A stretch of DNA of 64,000 nucleotides from Chaetorhynchus papuensis (lineage: Eukaryota > Chordata > Aves > Passeriformes > Rhipiduridae): assembly GCA_013396525.1 (NCBI GenBank), contig VWYX01000123.1, positions 156,625 through 220,624 of the forward strand, in the 5' to 3' direction. The notes beneath the pieces are model-generated. The model worked only from the letters and a program-made list of their open reading frames with translations. It was not told the origin of the DNA and ran no database searches. Shown here piece by piece: positions 34,861 through 46,760 of this stretch (the first letter of the stretch is position 1; each line of letters opens with the position of its first letter). Position numbers and translations under genes: made by a program.

Positions 34861-37800
34861 GACCTGTCTGCCTTTCTTCATCTAAACCATTTTGAAACTT
34901 GGCCTCAGACACAGATCCATTGTATCCAAGTCTGCATTTTCCTGCATTCTTGGAACGAACCATCATTTTTTTAAGTGAATGAATCAGTATTTAGCCTGTG
35001 ATCTGAAACTCCAGCTGATTAATGTTGTTGAAGAATTTTCTGACATTACAGGAAGAAATGAAGTGAAACTGGGCTCTTCCTAAAACTTCAGGCACGTACT
35101 GCTGACACATGTAGTAATCTTTTGGAGCCAACAGCAGCAGATCCTCTTTCTGTTTCCACCAAGGAGACTCATACACTCCTCTTGCAAAATCTCAGGATTC
35201 TTCTGCTAAGTGAGCAACGAACCTCCATCAGCTTCCTACAATACGGGGCATGTGCCATGCAGATGAGCAGCTTTGATCTCATGCAATAATGAGCAGCAAT
35301 GCTTACACAGACATGCCTTATTTCTTAAGCACTTCACAGGAAAATAAGATAGATGACATTTTCTTGCTCAGTCCAGTATTTGAGACAAAATGAGCATTAC
35401 AATTAGTTTTGAGAAAAAGGGACTTTTCTAGCGGGAGATAGCAAGTTTTGTGCTGGACTTTGGGTTGATCCCTTAATGTCATTACTATGTAAGTACTCTA
35501 AAAACCTTTATCTACTGCATATATGGACCAGACAATAAACTGGAACCAGACTGTATTGCTCCCTTCAAGTCAACATTCACATCACTGAGATGCATCACTA
35601 ATTGTTTTCATTAAATAAAACGGATTTTTTGCATAATGAGCTCGCTGAAGGACTGGGATTGCTCTACACTCCCATGGAAAGAAAGCAGCACTTGGTCTCA
35701 CTAGTACCTACAGTGCTGATGAAGGGTGTTGTTTCTTTCTTGTCATTAAAGCTACAAAAGCTGAGGTGCAATGTGTGAGACTACATCCTGCTAGCAAGGG
35801 GAGTGAGAACTGAAGTGACAAGGTTCCAACAACTGCAAAAAGGATGCAAAAGTGAAAAAGAAAACACTAATTCAGAGAAGTTCAGAGTAAGAGAGAAAGC
35901 TCCACCCTTGGCCTATCCAGACGTACGAAGTAGTACAGGAATTTCCAAAGCATGACTGATCTCACCGCCTTCCACACTGCAAAAGCAAGTCCCAGAGCAA
36001 GCTTATTGTGGTTGCTGTGTAAGTAGTTGCAACTAACAAATTAAAAACAAGGCAATACCATTTGTAATGAAATAAAATATCACAAGTAATTTACACTTCT
36101 AGAGCAGCAGTAGGAACACTAACTAGGCTGCAGAAACTCTTTGGAGGCTCACAACTGCACAAACAAAACCTCAACCCCACTGAACTTAAAGGGAGTGTTC
36201 ATTTATGCACTTATACAAAGAGCAAAACCAACTTCTGCTGACAATACTTTGTTGTTTAAAATGGCAAACACACAGAAGGAAGGAAGGAAGGAAGAACAAG
36301 TCTGACGTTCCAGAGAGGTGTTAGGGCATGCCCACTTGTATCAAGATGCAAAGCTGGGGCCTTATCAGAAAACTCTTCAAGGCAGACCTATTTCTTACTT
36401 AACCACTTTAAAAGATGCCAGCATGTTGAAGTTGCAGTCATTTCTGAAAATGAATGAAGAATATGTTAAAGCACAAATTAAGAAAATAAAAACTAGGAAT
36501 CACAGCTCCCTACTGTGTAGGAAACCTCTTTTATAAGCAAGTGCTGGAAGGAAAAGGTTGGTAGCTTGCCTAATTTTAGAGCTGAGGGGCCTACAGATGC
36601 TGACAGTTGTACATCTGCTTCGCTTGTCTTCTGATAGACAGGAATCAACTCCAGTCCAGGAGCTCTGTAGGCACAAGTCCAAGGTAATAATCTCAAAGTG
36701 GCACAGCTGTGGTTCTTGATCAGCTCAAGTGTGTTTTGCACTCATGATCAGCAGCAAGACCCTACAGCCAAGGGGACTTCCGAGTAATCTGAGTTCCCAG
36801 CTGTGGCAATAACCAAATCATCAAAGGATGATAAAGTCAATATTGCTTGGTTGCCTTGGGAACGAAACAAATGCCCAGACCTGTTCCCTTTGGTAACAGA
36901 GTAGGATGATAAGTCATTGCTGCTTCCCTCCTGTGAAGCATTCCCAGAGCTCCTGCTCCATGAGCTGTGTGGGATGTGTCTTGCAGGTTTTGGAGAGATG
37001 AGCATTTCAGTGCGTGGCTTGAGTAATCAGAGCTTTGGTTACAAACTTGCAGTGGGCATGCTCGGAGGCCGGATAGAGTTGTTTGGGTTTGGCACCACAG
37101 TAACGCAGCTGCTTCAGTGCTGGCCCACTTGTGGCTACCTTGGTGTGTGGGTGAAGAAGAGGTGGGATTGCCTGCACCCATCAGGGTACATGAAGCTGCA
37201 TGACTCAAAAGCAGATGCTGGAGCAAAGCCCCATTTATCTGACTCACAGATCTATCCTTTAACCACCAACAACTTCTCAGAAAATGTGCCTGAATAAAAT
37301 ACTCAAACTGTATTCTTAGAATGGGGGGGGAAGAAAAAAAAGCAGAAGAGTCTATTTTAAGAGAAACCTCAGTGCTCATCTGAAGGGCCCTACCAAAGTT
37401 CAAAAAACCCCAGGTTTAAACAGCTCTAATCCAGTTTGACCAGCAGCATCTGAATATAGGCACACCAACAATCCCTTCTCCAGGTCCAAATATTACCTTG
37501 CATAGGTTCACTTATTTCTCATTCATCTGAAAACTACTTCTATTAAAATACCCAAATCAGAAAAACATAACACATGCATAGAAAGACAGGGGCCAAAAAA
37601 TCAGTCCTACAGCTGTTGTAAGCACTTAAACATTTCAACTGTGTTTATAAATGTATGCCAAACTGGAATTATTTCTCTCATAATATTATGATTAGTATAG
37701 TAAAGAATTCCAGTTTCAAAAATAATTGTGTAGCATCACTCATGAAGGAATATTATGCAAAGAATATTTGCCCTAATGTTTTGGTCCAAAGATTTCAATA

Positions 37801-40360
37801 ATGACAGTAGAAATCCAAACATTGACATTAGTCTAATTTCTCTGATGTTACCTAACTGAGAGACACTGTAACATTCCTCTGTCACAAATCATCATCAAGA
37901 CACTTCAGATGTTACAGTAGTGTGGCTAGCTCTTTCCCTTTTCACATTAAATTCTTCACAGACTTGAAGTGTAAGATGTGTAAAACAAGAAGCAATTCTT
38001 TAAAATTTCTATTGACACCGAAAATAAGAACATCTTAGTAAGACTTCCAGCAATACCTTAACATATGTCATTAAAAAGGAAGGGGAAAAAAACCCCTAAA
38101 TTAAGTGAAAAGCAAAGGGAAAATATTCTCTTAAGGAAAAAAGTTATAAATCAATAGTTCCAACAGAGAAAAACAAATGCAGATTTAGGAAGACTGAGAA
38201 GAGGAACTTTATTTATATTGACTGGGGAATATGAGGATGACAAGCAGCATACATACCTCAAGACATCAGAAACCAAAGAGTTTGCTGCCCACTGTTGAAA
38301 AGGCAATCTCCAGCTCACAAAAAACTACCCTAGGTGTGCTCTGCAAGCTGACATTTCTGACATTAAAGGAAACATCTTCCAAATACAAAGCAGTAGGTGA
38401 CAGAAAGTACAAATTATTTGAGCCTTCATCTGAAAATCAACAAAACGCAGACACAGAAGATAGGTTGAATTTCTAAATATTTTCTGATCTCACTAATTCC
38501 TCCTCAGTCTCAAAGGCAAAAGATTACCAACACTCAAGCTGAACAAGAATGATCTAAGTGATATTCAACAGGGATTCAGCATACTCTCTCCTTGAGGTTG
38601 ATTTATGGCTGGTCATCTTTGCTTTAATGCCCTAGAAGTCTCTCCTACATAATATATGTTATCAAGATTGAGTAAATTACAAAATAAGCATCATGCATAA
38701 TTCTAATTCTCTTCTCACAACAGGATGTTTATTTCCTGTTTCAAGATAGCAAAAGGATTTCCAGTTATCATATTACAGCAATTTACAAAAAATGCCTGTA
38801 GGCAGGAAGTTCATGAAGAGTGAAACTGGCTCATAACTAGGTTAGCACATGTGAATGGACTCTGAAATGTAAATTTATCTTGTAAAAAAAAAAAAAAAAG
38901 GAAAGGAACATCAGCAGATACACCCAGGTATTAAATGAACCAAAGGTCACAGTGGCAAGATTAGTGCCTAGAACAAGAGGTCCCTGGTTGGGGATGGAAC
39001 ATCCAGGCACCCATTGTGAAACTAATTAAAATAAAGCTAAGCCAGTCTTTTAAATAAATAACTCTTTGTGTCCTAAGGAATAAAAGAGAAAAGTCTTTCA
39101 GTGTCTGACTTTTCATCAGCCCCTTTGGGCAGAACTGGATCCTCACTCTGACCTCCTGCAGATGCCCAAGCACGTGCCTGAGGCTGTCTGAGAACAGGGT
39201 TTGGCCTCTGGTGGACTTCAGGCAAAGTTATGTGCTTGCAGAGAAAATTCAGACTTGCACAGAGGCTGGAAACTTACAGAAAACATAAGCCCCATGGAAA
39301 ATGGAGTGATCTGAAAACATTGCATACACTCTTCAGAAGATGCAACCTGAAGACTTGTTCTTTGAAGGTGGGGTGGCATCCAGGGAAATGTCCTGGAGCT
39401 TAAACATCCTGTTCCCCTTGGAAGGTTCAATGTGGAGGGGTGGTGGGTGCTCGAAGCATGCCAGGCCTGCTCTATATTTGGCAACTGACCCCAAACGGAG
39501 GCACAACAATCTTAAACTCCTTTAGTGTGTGGAAAGCCAGAGCCAACACCACCATCTCTGTAGTCCCTTTCCTTCCCACGTCCATCCAGCATGTCCCTAG
39601 AAGGTAGGTGTGGGCCCTGCTGAAAGCCAGTTTCTAGGGCTGCTGCAGAACCAGATAGGGTGTCCCTCTGGACTTCTGTGACGTGTGTGGGTGGTGTGTC
39701 CTGAAGTCCTGCCTCCTCTCTTACCAGGTTCTGCCCTGGACGAAGCAGCACTCCCTCAATGACAGCACAGATAAAGAAAATTATCATCAGGAAATGAAAT
39801 TCCTCAAGCTTCAAGTGCATGTGCAAAAGAATCATTAATCAGCTGTGTGAAGGAAGGATGGATGCTCTGGTCCGCTGTAGGCATGCATGTGATTTGAAGG
39901 TGTAGTGCACCATCACAGATACCATTAATTAGAAGAGCAGCCATTCTCTGAACTTTGAGCTCCTATTTCATTTAACTTCATGAAACCCACTTGGCATGTG
40001 GTTAAAGATCGGGGTACTTGCCATTCTGATGATTACACCAGGCCGTCAACATTTCCACAGAGTTCTCCATGAACACATGCCTGGGAAACTACAGGGGAGT
40101 GCTTAGCAGGTATGGAAAAAGCCTCAAAAATAATTCACTAAAACCAGGGAGGCTTCCATCTTTCAACAGGATGAAATTAAATACAGAGCAAATGTCACTA
40201 AAACAATCTCATCCTTTTCAGAAGTTGATCCTCAACTGTTAACCACTGAGAGAATTGCACCATTTTGCAAAGAGCAACCTCAGACCCAGCTGGGTGTCTG
40301 ACTGAAAGATTGCAACATATTAAGTACAAGGCAGAGAATTGGAAATAAATTCTTCTCACT
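34861..40360. other. Intergenic, no gene recognised
   Basis: Long AT-rich stretch containing a GGAA array (36275-36294) and poly-A (38885-38899). There is an X-box-like GTTGCCTTGGGAAC at 36850-36863. Frames at 36837-37403 (188 codons minus) and 36917-37297 (126 codons plus) overlap on opposite strands without motifs. No recognisable transposon. Confidence 0.45.
36275..36294 (+). repeat. (GAAG)n short tetranucleotide array
   Basis: Five uninterrupted GAAG units. Confidence 0.9.
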
Positions 40361-40430
40361 GAAAGTGGTGTAAACCTGGAGTAATATCACCGATGTCAGC
40401 TGAGTAACACAGATTGCCACCACTGTGCTT
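40361..40430. repeat. Relic of a palindromic ancient amniote element
   Basis: 'agtggtgtaaacctggagtaat' (40364-40385) and the reverse complement of 40403-40424 agree at about 15 of 22 positions. The arm text resembles 'tggtgtaaatctggagtaa', the arm of an interspersed palindromic element I remember from turtle, crocodilian and bird DNA. The central loop is short (about 17 bases). Being non-coding and TIR-like, it would be a non-autonomous DNA-type element. Confidence 0.5.
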
Positions 40431-40580
40431 TAAAGAACTTGGTATTTGATCTCATTCTTTTTCATGAATTCACCTTAGAAGCCCATCAGGCATAGTCAGT
40501 TCTTTTGTCTTTGCTATGCTGCTACTGCTGTAATTAATCTTTTTCCAACCACCCTATTGGCAATTTCCCTAATGCACACA

Positions 40581-40627
40581 TCCTCCCTCTCCCTCCCTCC
40601 CTCCCTCTCGATCTCTCTCTCCTCCAA
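40581..40627 (+). repeat. CCCT/CT pyrimidine-rich simple repeat
   Basis: Runs of ccctccct and ctctctct with two purines in the middle (cgatc). The mirror-like pyrimidine tract has triplex (H-DNA) potential. Confidence 0.85.
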
Positions 40628-43520
40628 TTCCTCTCTGCTGTGCACTTCCTCCCTCACCAGCCTTTTGGGAACACATCATCTTTTCTCTTAGCCTGTGAGC
40701 CAGATTGTCTTTAAACTCTTCTTATCAAGGTACAGAAGTCTTTTACTCAGAGGTATCTGTGCCCTGAATATGGGCTTCGTTATTGAAATGGTGATATAAA
40801 TTAAACCTTCATGTTAATATTAGTACTAATATGGCTACTTGGCAGTGTGGGTGTAAGTAAAATCTTGTTAATGCACTTTAAGTTCTGACCAGAGGGGTAC
40901 ATGTTATTATTTTAAATAATCTGTCATTTTTTTCCTATCTAAAAAAAAACTTAAAGAAAGTAACCCATTTTGATCATGTGAATCATTTGACACTAGAAAT
41001 AATTTCTTAGTATATTTTTAACTATCAAATTGAAGCTTATTTCAAACCAAAATATTTTCAAGCAAATAAAATCAAGATGGGTTTTTTCTAAAAAAAAACT
41101 GAGATGAAAAATAATTTTCTAAAGAATACCGAGATGAAAATTCTGACCAGTAAAACAAAATCAGCATCTGAAATGTAATTTTAGTTAACCCAAACAGGCA
41201 GATTCATTTGGAAAAACATCTTTCAAATATTCTGCTCAGGGAAAAAAACAGTCCTTCAGTTCTGGTTTGCTTTTGTCATGTGCTGTAGGCAGAGCAAGGA
41301 CTGGGGGCTTTTGCCTGGACTGGTGGGTCAGTGAACTCCTGCAAGGGAAGTGAGTGTGGCCAGGCAACACCTGCTCACCAGTGCCTTGTGTGCTCACAGG
41401 TGCTGGAGTGTGGGGGACTTGGCTGCCACTTGTCCTTGCCCATTGAACCTTTTGCTTCTATTAACAGTTGCCCTCCGTGTATGACAATGGCAGGGATGTG
41501 TGTGTTTGTACAACCACCCAGTTTCACAATCTACTGATTATGTGATTCTTCAGCAAAACAAAAAGGCAGGAAATTTAAACTAAAACTTTTAATAAATTCT
41601 CATAATAATAATAATAGTGTATAGACAGATTGATATGTATACTACAGCACTTTCCCAAATTGCTTTTTTCCCTTACCAAGCAACCCCTTTGCTGCCTGAC
41701 ACAGCTTCTGTGATGACAGGTGAACTCTCTAATTGTGTCCATCAGGCCTGTGAACCATTTAAATCCTCCTCTTCCCGAAGGAAGCCCCCCACCCCTTCTT
41801 GATCCATGTGTCATGCCGTGCACTGCACACCCTAGCAGTACAAACAACAGTAGGGACACTGGGGTGGAAGTGTACAGGCAGCACATCTCACCCACACAGG
41901 TGTGTGCCCCCTGTGGAGGACACCGAGGTGACTGCAAACACTTTTTCCAGGTGGTCTCTCATCCAGGGCCATCTTTAGAAGATGTGGTCACTGGTCACTT
42001 GAACAGCAGGAAGGCAGATATTCCATTGCTATTCGTGCTACTGTGGGCTAACACTGTTCCTCATGACCAGAAAGATTAACTCCAGAAGATTTTAAACCAT
42101 GCTTTCAGTAACGGGCACATCCCACATGGATTTTGGTGGTTGTCCAAAGACTGGATAATGGCCAAGTAGTATTTTCTTACCTTTCAATTCTCACACACAG
42201 ATGCAGACAATGAACATGTTCCTGCCACTGGTGTTCTCAGCACAATTTTTATTTCTTCAGTGGTAAACATGATTTTGGTTCAAAATGCAGCAATAATAGA
42301 CCTTGTGCTTTTCTATTACCACACCACTGACATCTGGTTTGACAATGACAGTCCAGACAGAAACAGATTTGGAATAGTATGGCATACATTGCAGACCATG
42401 ATGGAAATTTACCTCAGGACTTCTTGAGGGTGTCAGGTCTGAAGAGTCCTTGTGCTGAACACCTTGCACAGTTTCTTGGAGGACCTGGCCCTCCTAGATC
42501 CATAGGACAGGCCTTTTTGAAACATTTTGTTCTTGTGCTTCTGTTCTGCTGTCAGCGACTGGTGCATTAGGACTCTGAAGCCCACATGGCTGCAGTTAGA
42601 GGTCCCTGAGTGGTCTGTATGGTCCCTTCACCAGTGTGTGAGACCACCCTCTGAACAGCACCAGAAACTTCAATACCTTAACCCATGTTATCTTCCCATA
42701 CCCAGCCTCACACCAGCTTTGGACTCCCTACCACATAAACCTTGGGTCTGCTGAAGGCAGAGTGATGGGATGAGGTTTTCTTCCTGTAGAGCCAGCCCTG
42801 CCTGCATTTGCTCAGCAGTTCCACTCAGAGGAACAGGCAGTCACCATTAGAACCACAACATGAAAGAGTTCAAAGGTCTGTTTCAACTTTCCAGAAGTCA
42901 AGGTACTGTGACAGTACAGCCATCACTAAATGGGTTATAACTCGAGAGAAGTATAGCAGAGTGGGCACACACAAACAAGCATGAATGTCCAGACCCAGGT
43001 AAAACCTGTGGTAAAGGGTCAGTAATGCTTTTCCTGCCTTCTATTTGCCTCTTCCCTGCTTTCCAAGTTTCACTTATTTACCGGCTGTCCACCTCTCTGC
43101 AAATTCATTTCTACCCAGTGTGGACTTGTTACACTGAATGGATTTTTCTCTGAGCCTTTCAGGAAGGTGCAGAGACTGCCTTCATTCAGATTGTTCAACA
43201 ATCTTACCCACAACCTCTTCCTAACAGGTGTTCAACACATCCCAACAGGATACATTTATCCTGAACTTCCTTACTGCTTTAAACAAAACCTCATATTCCC
43301 TATGCCTTCCCTTTCTCCTTCCTTTGATCCATCCTTTTTTAAGCTTTGTTTGTGCTATTAATAATCGAGAGTTCAGCGCTGTCAGCACATTCAACACAGC
43401 AGAGAACAAAGGGCAGAAAACAGCCCCACCCAAAATGAGTTTACAGCCTAATGAAGGCAAACAAAACCCTCCACTTGGCTGGCTGCACAGGGTGGCAGGC
43501 TGAATGGGAACTCCTGAGCT
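40628..43520. other. Intergenic, no gene recognised
   Basis: AT-rich to 41280 and mixed afterwards. A short ATT/AAT array lies at 41600-41617. Frames at 41575-41937 minus and 41720-42079 plus, each about 120 codons, overlap on opposite strands and have no motif. Confidence 0.45.
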
Positions 43521-43551
43521 GGGACGGGGCGGGGAGGGGGGGAGGAGGGGG
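43521..43551 (+). other. G-quadruplex-prone G-rich motif
   Basis: Thirty-one bases with G runs of 3, 4, 4, 7, 2 and 5 separated by single A or C bases. This satisfies the four-run G-quadruplex pattern with loops of one base. Confidence 0.8.
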
Positions 43552-43969
43552 ATGTCCTTCAAAACCCACATTTTTAAGTGGACGAGAGCCTGCTTGTTCA
43601 CAAAAGAAAAGAGTTTAAGGGGAAAGTTTTTCCTGAAAGTGAAAATGAAAGCCTGATGAAGCAATTTTTGGGCAAAGGGACGCCAGACAGATGGAGATAG
43701 GGAGATGGGTGGGTGCAGAATGTAAGCGAGGAGAGATATGCAGCTTAAATAGCTAATCAGTAAGAGGGCAAAGGCACCCAGACACCCTGCGAAGACACAC
43801 TCATAAAGAACCAGGGACAGATGGAGCCAGAGCTGTGCAGAGCCTTTGAAGGAGCAGATAAGCAGGTTGAATTTAATGGGGGAATGTTAGAGGTTGTAAC
43901 TGAAGAGCTCAGGACACAGAGGATCATTAAGAATTTGCAAGGAGCATTGAGCACTGCATAAGGAGTTTG

Positions 43970-44100
43970 GAAAATCTCCTGTATTTGAAGGCTTTAAGGA
44001 CAAGTTAGATAAACATCTGTTGGGAATGTTGTAGATGTGGCTGATCCTGCCCTGGAGCAAGTGATGGGTCCGATGACCTTTTGAGCTCCCTTCCCTTTTC
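43970..44100 (+). mobile_element. Ancient CR1 LINE 3' end
   Basis: 'ttgaaggctttaaggacaagttagataaacatctgttgggaatg', 'gatcctgccctggagcaagtgatgggtccgatgacct' and 'tgagctcccttcc' follow, phrase by phrase, the 3' end of old amniote CR1 ('...ggacaaacacctgtcagggatg...cctgcc...ggactggatgacctcttgaggtcccttcc'). The tail octamers are lost. Confidence 0.75.
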
Positions 44101-46577
44101 TCTGTGGGTGTGGCAGGCCGGGAAGATAATTTGCCAGATGGTAAACACATTTTTGCCCAGATTGCAGCTGAATAAGGAGTACTGATTTGCGGGACGAGGG
44201 GGTCCCAGGCTGTACCACTGCGCAAAGGTATCTCATGAAAGCTGGAAAGGAGGAGAAAGAATTAGGTTACTGCACAGTCTTTTCTGCTGAGCATCAGCCA
44301 AGTGTATCGATGGGAGGGAATGAAAGAAAAGAGGAGATGAAAAATGGGTCAAAGACTGCAAGTGTAAATTCAGTTGTGTTCGATATGATGAAATTGTTCC
44401 TATGAAAACTATTGTATCATTGAATGCCACCGTGTATTCACTCACAAGGCCATAAGTATGCCTTTCCCAGACTAGCTATAATAGAGATCTTCATGTCTCT
44501 ACTCTAAACAGACAATGCCAAGGGGGTCAGCAGAAGCAAGGAGAAGCACTCTACTCCAGCTAGTCTGCAGGTGAAGTAGAAAGGAAAGAAGAGTCAGCGG
44601 CAGAACAAAGGAATCAGGTATTAGAACACACACACACAGGAGACACAGACATGGCAGCAAGAGAGGGTTTAAAGAAGGGAACAAAAAGATATGCTTCTGT
44701 GACAGGAAAACCCTCTTTATTGGCAAGACCAACTGTACTAAAGTGAGCTGAATGAAACTTTTGGTTTAAATGACAATTCAGTGTTGCAGAGAAAATATTT
44801 TTTACATTCCTAAATGGCTCTGAAAGGAGCTCCAAGACGGCATCCAGAATGAGGAGGAAATTAAGGTAGTGAAAAGGCATGGAGGCTTTGTGGCTTTACT
44901 TTATTAACCTTACCTAAATTCCCATGCTTCTTGTATTATTTAGAAAAGATGAGTCAAGTTTTAAACTCTCTAGAAAATTCTATGTGTGTGTGTGCATATG
45001 CAGAGAATTTTTTACGTTGTGTCCTTGAAGAAACAAAATGTAAACCAGATGAAAATTGGTATTCCTCTAGTGGGATACAAGGAGACATAACAACTCCTGC
45101 GAACTGTGCAAAGTACCAGTTGCAGAGCTAGACTATTAAACTGAGGGTTCCCTCCTGGTGTCAGGTGAGATGTTTGCTTCCAAAAGGCAGGATGAATGCC
45201 AGGAGCAGGGTTTAGCCCAGGGCTTAGTTCCAGTAAGATAAGGCCTTTAGGCCTCCAGAGTCTGAGCACTATCATAACCATCTGGTGAGAGTCCTGTTGT
45301 GTCACTCTTGCAACTCATCCTGGTAATGGAGAAGGAAGGAAAATAAAGAATTAGAATACAGTTGATATAAAGCCGAGTTTGAGCTGATGAGTAGATCAGA
45401 GCAATGTCAGAGCGATGGAGGAAGACTAGAAAGAGAATGGGCAGGCAGTGGGTCAAGGAGAAGGAGACGGCCATGAGAGCTATCAGCAAGGACAGGGAAA
45501 TGGGTTGCCAAGGGATTACCAGGCAATGAAAAAAAGAACAGGCTGCAGACAGAGCTGAAATAACAAAGAATCACTGAACAACTGGTCATGAACGAAAGGC
45601 TGAGAAGGGGGGAAGCATGCTCAGAGATATCTGAGGTAAAAATAATCAATGAGAAATTGATTATTTGAGTTATCATTGGTGACTTGGTAGTCACAGACTG
45701 GGGAAGATGAAAATAGAGAGAGGCCATGGCAGCAGCCAGAAAAGGTCATGTTGACCTTGACCAACACCTTATTAGTTGATGAAGGTGCCTCATTTCAGCC
45801 CCATAGCAGAGTAATGGATGGATGACTCAAGGGAAGTCACGTGCACTTTCACAAAGTTTGAACCCAAAGGTAGATAGCAGTTGCTGAGGAAGAAAAAGTC
45901 CAGATTAAATTTTAAAAGAAGAGATGAGGGGTGGGTCAGATGACAGAGAGAAAAGAAATTTAAATGTTGGGAAAGTAAACTGTCTGTGACCTGGAAGATA
46001 GGGATGAACTCAACAATTTCAGGTCTTTGTTCATGGTTATGTATGCTATCCATCAGAATTTCTAAAGCTGAAAACATCTTCACTTGGAAGTAGTGGCAAC
46101 ATTTAGAGGCTGCTGAACTAATGACGAGAGAACTCAAAGCTACCAAGAGAACTCAGGGCTACTGCTACTGAAAAGAGGTTCCTGCATCAACCAGCCAGTC
46201 ACCAGCCAGACCTCTGCTGCTAGAGAACAAGTACCATTTAGGTGCCCAGCTTCCACATCCCATCTGCATAGCTTCAATAAAGTGTCCAAAGTCCACCCAG
46301 AGTGGCCTTGAAACAGCATCAAAATTATGTCTCTGCTTCTCTGTCTATATATTTTATTGCACAGGAAGCAAGGATCACAGCTTTCTGACAGTGACTCACC
46401 ACCCGTACCTGGATGTTATTTCAGCTAGTTTCTCTGCCTCCATTTTGCCCAGCAGTAGGTATAATACAGTGCTAATCTCACTGAAAACCAGTAGGAACTC
46501 TCATCCAGCGCTAAAAGTCACAGATCTCACAGTTCCATGCAGCAGAAGCAGATCTGCTATCTTCTGTGCATGAGAGC
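44101..46577. other. Intergenic, no gene recognised
   Basis: Mixed AT-rich DNA. (CA)5 lies near 44629 and a short TG run near 44982. Minus-strand frames of 97-118 codons at 45012-46146 are rich in F, L and S without motif. No repeat family recognised. Confidence 0.45.
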
Positions 46578-46610
46578 GTGTGTGTGTATATATATGTGTA
46601 TATATATATG
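46578..46610 (+). repeat. Mixed (TG)n/(TA)n microsatellite
   Basis: gtgtgtgtgt followed by tatatata, tgtgta and tatatatatatg. Confidence 0.9.
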
Positions 46611-46613
46611 CAT

Positions 46614-46760
46614 GAATCATAAGTGATCTATCATCATTAATTCATTAGATATTCATTATAATTACCCTGCTTGTGATGAATTAATTTGTCATTAATTTAG
46701 ATGTCACATGTACAGTACTTTTTCAAGGATTGCCATATGATTCAACCTTAATTAATCTAC
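46614..46760. promoter_or_regulatory. Candidate enhancer-like homeodomain-site cluster
   Basis: At least ten TAAT/ATTA cores lie within about 150 bases (catcattaattcatt, cattataattacc, gatgaattaatttgtcattaattta, ccttaattaatc), with tgattca and catatg between. The density and near-palindromic ATTAAT pairs are reminiscent of vertebrate developmental enhancers. AT-rich chance composition is the alternative. Confidence 0.3.

Noticed and set aside
36837..37403. 188-codon minus-strand frame overlapping a 126-codon plus-strand frame
   Set aside because: Long frames on both strands of the same interval, no recognisable domain, no splice-site logic. Probably chance.
46140..46330. Possible LTR-like segment with 'cttcaataaagtg'
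   Set aside because: A single polyadenylation-like motif without boundaries or a related copy.
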